64,000 bases of DNA from Saposhnikovia divaricata (taxonomy: Eukaryota > Streptophyta > Magnoliopsida > Apiales > Apiaceae), in NCBI GenBank assembly GCA_036435485.1, contig CM071597.1, forward strand, positions 173,024,147 through 173,088,146, in the 5' to 3' direction. Below the pieces are notes generated by a model that was not told where the DNA came from, ran no database searches, and saw nothing but the letters and a program-made list of their open reading frames with translations. A program made the position numbers and the translations under genes. Below, piece by piece: positions 22,401 through 35,664 of the stretch; position 1 is the first letter of the stretch; each line of letters begins with the position of its first letter.

Positions 22401-23329
22401 TGAGCTCCTTTCCTGCTGGGCAGAATGGAGTATTTGGTGTTTGTTTTGTTTGATTAAAGTGATAAAGTGATCAATAATGCTTGATATTTTCACTTGGATG
22501 CATCTTATCTTCTTGCCATGTGGTGTCATCTCCTCATTGGTTCATTTGGATTACCTTTATCCATCCATAATTGCAAGCAAGTCCCTTGCTTTATACATAT
22601 TGTTTCCAAGTCCTTCCTTTTCTTATTTGCACCAAGGGGCTTCCCTTCTTGTATATTTACTAAATCAATATGTTACAACTTATGTGTTGCACTTCATTGT
22701 AATAGTGTGGCCCAATACCTCAAACAATCGTTGTGTCAAATTTTCTTTGTATTTTCTCTTTATCTCAGAAAAAAATTCTCGCGGTTTCTCAATTGTTCTC
22801 ATTTCCTTTAACTCTAGGATTTTATTCTCAATTCCATTTTCCTCTCATAATATATCCTTCCTTGGACTTCTAATATTTACTATTCTTAATTCATGATTCG
22901 CTCGCTTGATCGCTTAATCTCGTTATAAAGTCTCAGCGGTTTCTAGAACGTTCGTTTCACTATCTCAGGGGTTTTGGTTCTAAATTCTCGAATCAAATAT
23001 AATAAACTGCTGACATAATTAAATCCTTAATTCCTCAAAATTAATATCTCATTTCTTGAATATAATAATATATAATTCACTTCCCGGTCAAATATTTCAC
23101 GAAAATAGAATTTGGAATTTCTGAATTCCGATCGCATTTACATACACTTATTTACTCCGTAGATTACTAGTATAACTTTGGAATATCCACACTACGCCTC
23201 ATGCATAGGTGGCATGAAAAATTTACTTAATCCTCAAAATCACTATTCATCCACCAAATCACTATTCATTGATGCACTTCATCATAATAGGAAAAGTTTT
23301 AATTCTACCGAAATTTTGGGTTCTTACAG
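19427..23329 (-). mobile_element. Solo Gypsy LTR (3903 bp) nested in a related LTR
   Basis: Full TGTGACG...TTCTTACA LTR flanked by GAATA at 19422-19426 and 23330-23334, with no internal region. This is the usual product of recombination between two LTRs. It is about 250 bp longer than the LTRs of its host. It contains the conserved triple repeat near 20440-20520. Long frames within it, for example 22477-22896 on the + strand, are not supported as genes. Confidence 0.92.
20440..20520 (-). repeat. Three-copy 28-bp repeat inside the Gypsy LTR
   Basis: AAACTACATC(C/T)GTA recurs three times, separated by TATCC or CACCC-type spacers. The same triplet occurs in every other LTR of this superfamily here: about 23675-23755, 33025-33105, 39046-39126, 48900-48981 and, on the other strand, 55220-55303. 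Confidence 0.85.
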
Positions 23330-26307
23330 AATACATCATTGCAAACCTCTTTCCTTCCATTAGCTTAAAAGGTTTCTCATTCAAAAACATTTCATTCTTT
23401 GAAATAATTGCAAGAGTGCACTAACACGTGCCAATCTTTATAGAAAACCTTGCAGTTCTAGATACTGCACGATGTCAATATTTTTTTTATCAAAAACCAC
23501 ACTATCGGCAACTTGGCACTTAGGCCCAAGAAGCAGTGTTTGAGTATTTTTCCAAAGTGGAGGATGGGACTGGAAGAAAACATAAAAACCTGACAGGGAT
23601 TGACGATGATCAGTCGCCACATCCAAGTCCAATAATCCGCGGGTCTTCTCTACCGGTAGAAGGATAGAAACTACATCCGTCACTATCCTCGGGTGAAAAC
23701 TACATCCGTAATCACCCTCGATGAAAACTACATCCGTAATCATCCTTTGGCAACACCTGGGCCGGAATAATAATTGATGGACCGCCTGGCTCACGGCCGC
23801 TTACACATCCTGGGAATCGTTCGTCAACGATTCCCATACCTGCCAGAGTCCCCTTTTTCCTTTTCTTTTAAAAACTTTATTTTGATTGAAAACTGAGTAG
23901 TTGAGGTCCGACATGAGTCGACCGATAATTCTTGAAATCGTACAAGAAGTAAAACCTGGCCGGGGGTTTTTGAAAATGTTTTGAGTTCGAAAGAGTTCGA
24001 GTTTGAAAGTGCTAAAGGTATCTTGTATTAGTTTTGTCTTTAAAATAATGAACAATAATTAATAAATGATATTTTAAGATTTAATATTAATAATTAATAA
24101 AATAATTATTTAATTAAATAAGCTTTTAATCCAAGATAGGTATTTTTGAGTATTTATGATGGTATAAAAATAAATACTTAAGTATATGATACTTCCCGAA
24201 TGACCCTTCGGGTTTTCGCAATTTAATCACGATATAATAATACACCGCTCCCCGGTCAATGGTATATTTGGACCGCTACGACTTCTATTGCTAGAGTCGT
24301 TGTCCGAAGAAAACATTTCATTCTAAGTTCAAGGGGGTACAAACATATATGTGCATATATCTCAATTTTCATCATAACCTCAATAAGCATAAGCATATAA
24401 TACGATTGAAAACTACAAACACAACAGTGAAAGTCCTTATATATGTAAGTTTTGAAAAGTAAATTTGCCTTGGTGAGGTTGGGGTGGTCGAGCTTGCGGA
24501 GTGGGATGATGATCTATACATAACCAATAGTCGTTCGTTAGTACCTTAGCAATATCTTTTTAATTACGAGGTTTTAGGGGACACAAAATTAACTTAATGA
24601 CTTCGTCCTATGACTCTCTAGCCCCACTATAGGTTCATGTCATCACTCGATTATGCTCGTCACTTATTCGACTTAATTTGGTTACCATATTTGAAGCGTA
24701 TTAATTCCCCCTTAAAATCATACTCCACTTACGACTTTTTCACTTGCGCGAATTTTACTCTAACATTTTTATAAAATTGAAAAATACATATTTTAATCCA
24801 ATTCTTTTTGGGTAGCCTTCACCACTGCAATTACTAGATCTCCTAATTTTTCCATGATCCTACATGAATTTTTAGGGGTTTAAAGAGGGCTCACAAGTGG
24901 ACCATTTAGTGCAGTTCGGATTCCAGAACCACTCTTCACTTCTCAGGCCATAACTCAAAATCTACACATCACCTAGTCATGAACCTTATATTTCTGGAAA
25001 CTACATTCAAATACCTTTCCAACCATATGCATTAGGACCTCAAGGGACAAGATTTAGGGGTTCAAAACCCTCCTACAAGACAGTACAAGTTCGAAGAAAA
25101 TTTACACAGCTTGCTTTCTTACTTAACCATTCAAGAATTCTTTGTATACATCACAACCATCATCTAAACCACCAAGATCCTACTCTATAGCACACATGGA
25201 GTTACATACACTAACTACAAGCTTAAAAATCACATCAACAACATTTAAACTCAAGATCTTCACCATTCATAACTTTTATAACCAAGATTCATACTAAAAT
25301 CCATGGATCTAACATTTTACACCATAAATAATTCATGGCAAAGAGGGGTTAGAGTTTTATACCTTCTTGAGTATCTAGAAACCTTGGGTAAGCTTTACAA
25401 GCCTCAAGAACACCTTGGATGAGTCCCTACAATCCTTATAATTCAAGATCTAAAAGATAAACATACATGGTTACTATTCACTCAATCTTCAACAATTATT
25501 ATCTCAAGATTGGATGGTTTGAATGGCTTGAAATTCATAGCATACCTTCTTTATGGAGTGTAGAGGACCTAGGATTTTTGTCTTGAATTGTAAGTGATGG
25601 GAAGTTGAAGAAAAATTTTTCTTCTTCTTCCTTTACTAGCTTGGCCGAGAGCAACAAGAACAAGGGGGGAGTTGTCTTGTGTTGTGTTGGTTGGATAATG
25701 ACTTGCATTATTGTAATATGTATTTGTTATATGTATTATTGTCACATGTTGCAAGCCTAGTACTAGCTCCCTAGGTGCCAACCATGCTTCCTTGTCTCCT
25801 TGAACAATGCACCATTAACTAGTTACTATTCCTCTAGTTGCTTTTGCATTCCTAGTTTGCTTTTCTAACAAGCTAGTTACATGAAGCTTGCATGTAATAT
25901 CTTTCCTTGTATTATTATTCCTCCACCAATGCTTGTCACTCAATCTTTAATTCATATCGTATATTAATTAACTCCTCGTAATAATATTTTGTCGCGTAGA
26001 GATTTTCCTTGTAATTCCTTAAGTACTTAATTGTGTAAATTCTTTAAATATCCATAACTCCTTTTCATAGTCTCTTAAAATCTCCTAATACTCTAATAAC
26101 TCTTAAATCCCAAGTTTTTATGAATCTTAATATTAGTAGGCCTCTTGCCTTCAACAATCTTCCCTTTTTCTTACACAGTGAATATAACAACATAAATTCT
26201 CAGATAATCAAAACCATTACATAACATAGGTGACTCAAAAGGTCCCTAATTCATAATATCATAATCCTTTACATATTTAAAATGTTACAAAAATCAGGGT
26301 TCTTACA
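23330..26307 (-). repeat. 3' LTR of the 18750-35664 Gypsy element, second part
   Basis: Resumes with the duplicated GAATA and CATCATTGC and ends GGGTTCTTACA at 26307. It can be followed base for base against the 5' LTR at 32690-35664 with few differences, so the element is fairly young. Confidence 0.9.
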
Positions 26308-26322
26308 GCCTCCCTTCCTTAA
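26308..26322 (-). other. Polypurine tract of the 18750-35664 element
   Basis: On the minus strand AAGGAAGGGAGGC abuts the LTR start TGTAAGAACC; it resembles the tract at 41627-41640. Confidence 0.75.
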
Positions 26323-26340
26323 AAGGATTCCGTCCGGGAA

Positions 26341-26778
26341 TCAGGTTGAAAACAGTTGAAGGTACTCTTCACGCATTGCGCTTTCTAGTTCCCATGTTGA
26401 TCCCTCAACGTTTTGGTTCCTCCACAAAACTCTCACTAGCTTGACAACCTTGTTCCTCAGCACTTGTTCTTTTCTATCCAAGATTTCCACGGGTTGCTCC
26501 ACATAGGTCAAGTCTGGTTGTAGGTCCACTTGGTCGTACTCTATCACATGCCGATAGTCGGTGTGGTAGGGTCGTAACATAGACACATGAAACACATTAT
26601 GCACTTGCTGCAAGCTCGGGGGCAAGGCTAGTTCATAGGCTAACTTTCCAACACGCCTTAAGATCTCAAAAGGTCCTATAAACCTCGGACTTAGCTTTCC
26701 TTTCTTTCCAAATCTCATCAATCCTTTTCAAGGGGATACCTTTAGCATCACGAAGTTTCCCACCTCATACTCCTTTGA
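26341..26778 (-). pseudogene. pol: Integrase C-terminus with chromodomain, fragment
   Basis: The reading frame starts within KEYEVGNFVMLKVSP, meets one TGA where the related element has Trp, and continues from about 26721 to a stop at 26341-26343. It includes the block [32 protein letters not shown] and a chromodomain-like end ([35 protein letters not shown]). The matching protein in the element at 38189-51488 is nearly identical. Homology stops abruptly near 26778, upstream of which the interior is foreign. A chromodomain would tether integration to marked chromatin. Confidence 0.88.
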
Positions 26779-26784
26779 TATCTC

Positions 26785-27000
26785 ATAAAAATTTGACCAT
26801 TCGAAATAATGGGTTTCGAAAAAAAAAACTAATGACTTTTACATACACTCGTCTGTACCTTAAGGACGTAATATCAATTCGAAATCTTCATTTAATAATT
26901 CGTACATATCTGATTGCGAAATTTTCTTATCCACCCATAAAATTACTATTCCTCCAGGTTTCGAATATTCACAAAAATTAGGGCTATTGCAGTCTCATCT
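26785..27000 (-). repeat. End of a different Gypsy LTR plus its purine tract
   Basis: CAAAAATTAGGGCTATTGCA followed by TCTCATCTCCTTAAAAGGATTCC looks like an LTR terminus and purine tract of another Gypsy family, in the same orientation. It abuts the integrase fragment without a TSD, which suggests recombination or template switching rather than insertion. Confidence 0.55.
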
Positions 27001-30000
27001 CCTTAAAAGGATTCCATCTTACGAACCTAAGGATAATAGTTGTGGATACAATCCCAACTTTACCCTTTCCAACTCTCAGGTTGACACTTCAACCCTATTG
27101 TTCTCTCCCTTGGTCTCACCAACGCTTTAATGTTGTTTCTCAACGCATGCTCTCCTCCACCTGTATTCCTTATTGGTTGTCCTATGAATGAAAATTTCTA
27201 TCCCACTACTTATACGTTCCTCTTCTACCTTGTTCATAGTATCCGTGTTGAGTCCTTGTATTGTTGGCCCGTGAATTATTTGTGGTCGTGTTTTATAATC
27301 TGAGACAACGTCAATACGCACAGTATTCCTCATATTCCTTGGCTTGATCAGCACGCATGTGTTGCCTCCCGTCAGCCGTTACCACTTATTATAGATACTG
27401 TATAGCCTTCGGTATACGTCGAACCAGTTCAGCTACTATATCCCTCGTTCATTGAATTCTTCGTAACGCAAGAAAAGCGAAACTTCTTCTTTCACAGTAC
27501 GCTTTACAAGAGACGTCCTTACGTTCGCATGGTGACGATCGTGATAACAACATTCATTTCCTTGATAAGTTTTTATTCTCGACTGCCCCATGAAATCTAA
27601 GGCACGACAATAAGTATAAATTCGATCGTCTGGATAATTCTTCTTCCCTGTCCGTCAGCCACAGATCAAATTAGTACCTTCAATATTCGAAGTTTAACCT
27701 TAAGTCTTTATCTGACGTAATCGCTGCAGAAGTTTTATATTGCACCACCATCTCTTCCGTATATAAATCGATAATCTTATAAATGGAAAGTCTCTCGTAG
27801 TTAAATCGCTTGGTCCAATAATTATAAATCAACTAGGGCCATCTCTTGGCTCGGTCTTTGGCGACCTACTTATGAAATTCATTATAATTCTGTCCACGTT
27901 CAAGATTTTCTACAGGCGGAATTAATCCACTAGATCTCTATCATTCTACTTTTGGCATGTCGCATTTGCACTTAATAGTTTGCCAATACCATTCTTCATT
28001 TCCGTTACCAAACATTCCCTTAATTCTCTATACATCTTTGTCCTTCCCCATAATTTAGTCATTTTCCTCTAACATTATTCTTTATGGTATGTACTCTATT
28101 TTCTTGGTCAATACTCACTGAATTCCAATTTCGAATAATCCCTTCTATAGGTATCGGCCACCACACTGGTCTTTCCTAGGTAATAACAAATTTCTCCATT
28201 ATACTCCCTGCTCCCTTTCGTCACCTTCTCTTTCTTACGTTTAGTTCTAATATGAAGATACACTTATGGCACTTGTGGAAAAATTTTACTCTTTTCTCAT
28301 AAGGTTAACATCTCAGTTTTATGCGTGAACGCTATCACGACTAATCCCCGACTCACGGTTAGTATATCCTATCTTGTAACCTTTATGTTGTTTAGAAGTA
28401 TAGGTTATCATCCCCTTTCTACTGCATCAGCACACCTCTTAAACTCTTGAAAGACGCATCATCGTGACTCTCAAAGTCCTCTTTTTATCATCAAGTATAG
28501 CTAACAACGAGGTTGTTGCTAATATCTCATTTCATTCCAAAACTTTGTTCATTAATCCATAAATGCTCCTGACTCATTAGTCCACTCAAATGATACTACC
28601 ATAATTTTATAATGTTTATATTAGTGTGAAATGCCAACTTGGGCACAGTATAGAGGTCGATCTTGAGTTGGTGAAACCCGCTTTTCAACCTTATCCTTGA
28701 AAAACAACTACGCGTTTGAACTGGTCAGCAATTCCTACATCTCCGGTTAGGGGTATCGGTTCTCGATGGTATATGTAAGATGTCATACGCTCGTCCTCTT
28801 TCACAACTAGCGCCAATCAGTCTGAGGCCTGCATGCTGCTGCGATTCCCAATAAACTTGATTAGGTGGTAATCTCGAAGGATCATTGGCATATATCCATG
28901 CATCCATTTGCTATTAGGGGCCTGTTAAACTATATGTCTCTCTATGTGCATCAATCCCTTTAAGCTAAGTAAAGCTTCACATTCTTGCCACGATATTTCT
29001 TCCTTTCTCGTCCATCTCACTTCCATGTTAGTTTCCTCCAAGGATATGTTTTACCTCGCAATCGATTTGCATTTCCTGGATCAGGAAAAGGCTTGGTAAC
29101 TCCAGAATTCATTAATATAACATCCTGACAACGGTTGGTAGAAGTGTACTCCCAACCACCTCATCATTTCTTATAACTTTCCTCACACTAATATTAAAGG
29201 TCTTGTGGTATGCCCCGACATGTTATTTCTACTTTAATAATTACTCGGCATAACGCTCTGGCTGCACAATTACAACATTTGGTTTTTTATCTCATATTGG
29301 TGTAACGGTTCATAATTGTACCTCCCGTTCACCTTAGAGTAATCATTTTGAAAGGAATGGTTTCAAAATAACAAGGTCCAATAGATAATTTCAATAAGAA
29401 TTCCACATTGGATGTTCCAAGAATGTTGATGGTTCCAAATACTAGGAGTCTCGATTTTCGGAGATGTAAGAATGGACAGAAAGAATACAACAAGGTTTAT
29501 TCCTTCATGTCCTGATAATTTTGTAATGTGATATCATAGAGAATGTTGCACGAGGGCAATGATTGTTGGATACAAAGGTCATAAAGACGGTCTTTATACA
29601 ATTCTTACATCGGGTGGATACTTTTCCTCCTGAATAATAAGAGGAAATCTAAAGTCGCATTGATGAAGGTCAGCCAATAGAAAGCAATTCTACTCCATGA
29701 CAATTAAAGAATGAAGTAGTTTGTCATTCAAGTAATCAATGGTTTCAAATGAATTCTCCTTGTATGAATGAAAGAATAAAATATTCAAGTGTTATAAAGT
29801 CTAATACGAAGATGGGTAAGAGTTCAAGTCGAGTGGGCGACCTCACTAGGTCTCAATCGAGTTATTCATTGAACTTTCATCATCATGCTTTACCGTAGGC
29901 AAAGTGCATGGCAGAATTGCTGAATAAATTAAATTGGGAGTTGGACCAGTGAAACAATAACTAGTCTTTTTCAAGAAACACTAGCAACTAGCTAGACAAA

Positions 30001-31999
30001 ATTTGCTCATCCACCTGTTTGAGACATCACCACTAGCTAGGACAATTAGCTAGGTGTTCTCCACAACATTACAATTTTGACTAGTTAGAACAATCAACTA
30101 GTCATTCATATTGACATATCGACTAGCCAGTTTCAATTGGCTAGAACGGAATTTCAACGTCGTAGCCACTGAAGAAACTTTAGGTTACTCGGACAACGAA
30201 TGGAAATAAGAAGTTATTAAGTTTGAAAAAGAAAACTATAAAATCTGAAGAGAATGTTCTAGGTATCGGAACAATCGATAACCTCTCAACAAATATTACT
30301 TACCAGTGAAACGGTCCACCCAAGGGTGCCTCCGTACACATGCTTTATCAGATCCTACAATAAAATTAAATTCAGAATACCAATATAAAAATGATATCCT
30401 TACTATGATTTCAATGTACGATGTACAATCTCATCTTGAATAGTAGAAAAGAATTCATGAAGGATGTCTGGACATTAGATCATCCATGTCCTCAGTAATT
30501 TGATAAATATTTATGAGCTCAACTGAAGAGTGCAAGTATGAAAGAAGCTATCAAATATCAATATTCGTTAAGTAATATTCGTCGAATAATTAAGGAAATA
30601 TTCGTTGAACATTCCTTGGATAATTGAAAGAAAGTGTAAATAGGCCTGAGCCGAACAAGATCATCATAAATTTTTTGAATAGAATGTTCATGGGTCAAAT
30701 AAATTACTTCGGATAAGTCCTGCTTTAGGGAAAGTATATCACTGGTTGTTATTCCACAAGTTTGAAGTAGAAAGCTAGAAGGGTTACCTGATATAAACTA
30801 ATCGAGGTAACATGGTTAGTGAAAAGTTTAAAATGAAGTAGTGCACCAGCCGGTAGTTACCAAAATAAGTTAATAATCATTCGTGCATCTCATTATCATA
30901 ATTATGAGGGTAGCTCCATCTCTTCGTCTTCGTAATACAAGACACCAACTAGTGCGTCTCTCAATCATCATCTTAAAGTCATTTATCGAGTTAGGGTTTC
31001 ACAAATATATCTGTCATTTCTGTGCTTTATCTTGAAGACCAAACTTCACATCATTTCGGGGACACCTGCTAAGTCCATAGGGTCCTACTTCATGCCTTCC
31101 AACATGAATCACAAGTGGCCAGTTCCCCCTGGGAACAGATCAAAGAGATCTCTCAGGGATCTCAGTGCAGTCCATAGGTTCAGTGGCGGGTGTGTGTATG
31201 TGAACATATACCAAAAATATTGAGGTCTACAATACATATATACGTAGTCCCTTATAACATCTCTATCAAAGGATACCACTCTAGACCCGCTGGTCTTTTC
31301 TTTTGGTAGACTCTGAGATCACTGTATCGTTGCCACCATATTCAACTTCTCTTGAGTCCCTTTGTTAATTCTACTTGTTTGTTCTCTAAGTTGAACTACC
31401 ATGCTCTAGCGTCCGAATCATGCGTGGAATTATCTAGCACGCTCGTCTTATGATAACATTCTCGTATAACACATGTAAAATTCGCCATCAAGGGTAATGA
31501 AATCCACAACGACATAGTGACCAACTTTCAGGTAAACCCGTTACTTATCGAAAATCGGATCTTATAGCCAAAGTAAAAGACTTTCATTATTCCAAGTACT
31601 AAGTACCCTTAATTATGTAGGGAAGTATAAACTTTTTGATTCTTCAAATGCCGCCTCCTAAACTGTGGAGGACTATGGGCCACAAAATTTATGCCAGCCT
31701 AGTCATCCGATCATATTGGCAATATCGCCTCTACCTCAGCTGCTCTTGAGATTTCGCTCTGCTTCCTATATCATTACCTATGATAGGTCATGTACGACTC
31801 TCAAACCTCTATTCATCATTCTGAAGGTCTCTAAGGATTCTATCAATCCTAGTATAATACCTCCACTAAACACTCCAGTCCATTCTACTCACCGGTACCT
31901 CTTCCGGAAGTCCAATAATAAGTTTACTACGATCTATTATGTCATTCTCCTACTTAGACTCAACTCTCAACACTCTCGTTTCTGAGTACTGTAACTTAT
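27001..31999. other. Non-coding interior of the Gypsy element
   Basis: About 5 kb in which neither strand shows a retroviral domain. Frames are short (up to about 100 codons) and unsupported. A cluster of CTAGCTAG- and GACTAGT-type words lies at about 29960-30140. The last about 40 bases before the primer site resemble the leader of the 38189-51488 element. Confidence 0.6.
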
Positions 32000-32000
32000 C

Positions 32001-32012
32001 GCTCCGATACCA
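32001..32012 (-). other. Primer-binding site, one mismatch to initiator-Met tRNA
   Basis: On the minus strand TGGTATCGGAGC, four bases from the LTR end; the canonical form in the other elements here is TGGTATCAGAGC. Confidence 0.85.
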
Positions 32013-32016
32013 TTTC

Positions 32017-35000
32017 TGTGACGCCCCCAAATCTGAGGTCAAAGATTCAAGTCGTCACATCACCATCCAACCATATCATACCTGTATTAACTTTACAACT
32101 CAACAATACATCCATCCAGACCTCAATCTTACGCACAAACAAGTTAGAGCCTCAGAAACGATAATCAAAAGTAACACTAACTATTACAATTCATCTGTAA
32201 AATACAGAATCTTACGCACTTCCACTTATACAACTAAACTTGAAGACAAGTCTTACTATTACATTTGAAAACCTTTCAGACTTACTTTGTAGCATTTATC
32301 AGGAACTAAATCATCTCCGGGGTAATTCTTCTACTCCTCTTCTACTGGTGCGGAGTTAATCGGCCAAATTCTTCTCTTTCTGAAAAGTTTTTATAAAGCA
32401 AGAATGAGCTACATAATGCTCAGCAAGTTCACCATTTTGAAAAATAATAAGGTGGTTTATTTCGAAAACATTCCCAACTATATGGGTATATATCTCAGAT
32501 TTCAAAACATAATTGGACAATATATATGTCCGAGTTTGAATAAAACATCTATACTCACTAAGGAGCTTTAAGAATAACATATGAACCCTTTATAAGGTTC
32601 CCATTTCAATATATCTCAAGTTTGAAAATATATACATATGAGTATATCATTTTAGGCAAAACACTCTACGGTTAACATACTGTACAGGGAATACATCATT
32701 GCAAACCTCTTTCCTTCCATTAGCTTAGAAGGTTTCTCATTCAAAAACATTTCATTCTATGAAATAATTGCAAGAGTGCACTAACACGTGCCAATCTTTA
32801 TAGAAAATCTTGCAGTTCTAGATACTGCACGATGTCAATATTTTTCTTATCAAAAACCACACTATCGGCAACTTGGCACTTAGGCCCAAGAAGTAGTGTT
32901 TGAGTATTTTTCCAAAGTGGAGGATGGGACTGGAAGAAAACATAAACCTGATAGGGATTGACGATGATCAGTCGCCACATCCAAGTCCAATAATCCGCGG
33001 GTCTTCTCTACCGGTAGAAGGATAGAAACTACATCCGTAACTATCCTCGGGCGAAAACTACATCCGTAATCACCCTCGATGAAAACTACATCCGTAATCA
33101 TCCTTCGGCAACACCTGGGCCGGAATAATAATTGATGGACCGCCTGGCTCACGGCCACTTACACATCCCGGGAATCGTTCGTCAACGATTCCCACACCTG
33201 CCAGAGTCCCCTTTTTCCTTTTCTTTTAAAAACTTTATTTTGATTGAAAACTGAGTAGTTGACGTACGACATCAGTTGACCGATAATTCTTGAAATCGTA
33301 CAAGAAGCAAAACCTGACCGGGGGTTTTCGAAAATGTTTTGAGTTCGAAAGAGTTTGAGTTTGAAAGTGCTAAAGGTATCTTGGATTAGCTTTGTCTTTA
33401 AAATAATGAACAATAATTAATAAATGATATTTTAAGATTTAATATTAATAATTAATAAAATAATTATTTAATTAAATAAGCTTTTAATCCAAGATAGGTA
33501 TTTTTGAGTATTTATGATGGTATAAAAATAAATACTTAAGTATACGATACTTCCCGAATGACCCTTCGGGTTTTCGCAATTTAATCACGATATAATAATA
33601 CACCGCTCCCCGGTCAATGGTATATTTGGACCGCTACGACTTCTGTTGCCAGAGTCGTTGTCCGAATAAAACATTTCATTCTAAGTTCAAGGGGGTACAA
33701 ACATATATGTGCATATATCTCAATTTTCATCATAACCTCAATATGCATAAGCATATAATACGATTGAAAACTACAAACACAACAGTGAAAGTCCTTATAT
33801 ATGTAAGTTTTGAAAAGTAAACTTGCCTTGGTGAGGTTGGGGTGGTCGAGCTTGCGGAGTGGGATGACGATCTATACATAACCAATAGTCGTTCATTAGT
33901 ACCTTAGCAATATCTTTTTAATTACGAGGTTTTAGGGGACACAAAATTAACTTAATGACTTCGTCCTATGACTCTCTAGCCCCACTATAGGTTCATGTCA
34001 TCACTCGATTATGCTCGTCACTTATTCGACTTAATTTGGTTACCATATTTGAAGCGTATTAATTCCCCCTTAAAATCATACTCCACTTACGACTTTTCAC
34101 TTGCGCGAATTTTACTCTAACATTTTTATAAAATTGAAAAGTACATATTTTAATCCAATTCTTTTTGGGGAGCCTTCACCACTACAATTACTAGCTCTCC
34201 TAATTTTTCCATGATCCTACATGAATTGTTAGGGGTTTAAAGAGGGCTCACAAGTGGACCATTTAGTGCAGTTCGGATTCCAGAACCACTCTTCACTTCT
34301 CAGGCCATAACTCAAAATCTACACATCACCTAGTCATGAACCTTATATTTCTGGAAACTAAATTCAAATACGTTTCCAACCATATGCATTAGGACCTCAA
34401 GGGACAAGATTTAGGGGTTCAAAACCCTCCTACAAGACAGTACAAGTTCCCAGAAAATTTACACAGCTTGCTTTCTTACTTAACCATTCAAGAATTCTTT
34501 GTATACATCACAACCATCATCTAAACCACAAAGATCCTACTCTATCGCACACATGGAGTTACATACACTAACTACAAGCTTAAAAATCACATCAACAACA
34601 TTTAAACTCAAGATATTCACCATCCATAACTTTTATAACCAAGATTCATACTAAAATCCATGGATCTAACATTTTACACCATAAATAATTCATGGCAAAG
34701 AGGGGTTAGAGTTTTATACCTTATTGAGTATCTAGGAACCTTGGGTAAGCTTTACAAGCCTCAAGAACACCTTGGATGAGTCCCTACAATTCTTATAATT
34801 CAAGATCTAAAAGATAAACATACATGGTTACTATTCACTCAATCTTCAACAATTATTATCTCAAGATTGGATGGTTAGAATGGCTTGAAATTCATAGCAT
34901 ACCTTCTTTATGGAGTGTAGAGGACCTAGGATTTTTGTCTTGAATTGTAAGTGATGGGAAGTTGAAGAAAAATTTTTCTTCTTCTTCCTTTACTAACTTG

Positions 35001-35664
35001 GCCGAGAGCAACAAGAACAAGGGGGGAGTTGTCTTGTGTTGTGTTGGTTGGATAATGACTTGCATTATTGTAATATGTATTTGTTATATGTATTATTGTC
35101 ACATGTTGCAAGCCTAGTACTAGCTCCCTAGGTGCCAACCATGCTTCCTTGTCTCCTTGAACAATGCACCCTTAACTAGTTACTATTCCTCTAGTTGCTT
35201 TTGCATTCCTAGTTTGCTTTTCTAACAATCTAGTTACATGAAGCTTGCATGTAATATCTTTCCTTGTATTATTATTCCTCCAGCAATGCTTGTCACTCAA
35301 TCTTTAATTCATATCGTATATTAATTAACTCCTCGTAATAATATTTTATCGCGTAGAGATTTTCCTTGTAATTCCTTAAGTACTTAATTGTGTAAATTCT
35401 TTAAATATCCATAACTCCTTTTCATAGTCTCTTAAAATCTCCTAATACTCTAATAACTCTCAAATCCAAAGTTTTTATGAATCTTAATATTAGTAGGCCT
35501 CTTGCCTTCAACAATCTTCCCTTTTTCTTACACAGTGAATATAACAACATAAATTCTCAGATAATCAAAACCATTACATAATATAGATGACTCAAAAGGT
35601 CCCTAATTCACAATATCATAAGCCTTTACATATTTAAAATGTTACAAAAATCAGGGTTCTTACA
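32017..35664 (-). repeat. 5' LTR of the 18750-35664 Gypsy element (3648 bp)
   Basis: Uninterrupted TGTGACG...TTCTTACA LTR. The triple 28-bp repeat lies at about 33025-33105. It shares modules with the LTRs at 38189 and 48045 but belongs to another subfamily (start AAATCTGAGG against AGATCCAGGG). Confidence 0.93.

Larger units (their letters stand above)
18750..35664 (-). mobile_element. Gypsy LTR retrotransposon with mostly non-coding interior
   Basis: Inserted in the integrase of copy 2 (TSD GAATA). The minus-strand LTRs run TGTAAGAACCC ... GGGGGCGTCACA. The 3' LTR is 18750-19426 plus 23335-26307 (3650 bp, split by a solo LTR); the 5' LTR is 32017-35664 (3648 bp). The interior (26308-32016) keeps only an integrase C-terminus with chromodomain; gag, protease, RT and RNase H were not found. 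Structure resembles a large non-autonomous derivative (LARD-like) that used the enzymes of a relative such as the element at 38189-51488. Confidence 0.9.

Noticed and set aside
22477..22896. 139-codon hydrophobic frame on the + strand
   Set aside because: It lies antisense within a solo LTR, has no family match I recognise, and the homologous LTRs do not keep it.
31665..31985. 106-codon frame near the Gypsy primer site as the counterpart of the extra frame in the chromovirus
   Set aside because: It is on the opposite (antisense) strand and shares no composition with 47193-47813.
35626..35664. Last codons of the protease-integrase frame as real protein
   Set aside because: They are translated from the Gypsy LTR end; the true coding sequence breaks at 35665.
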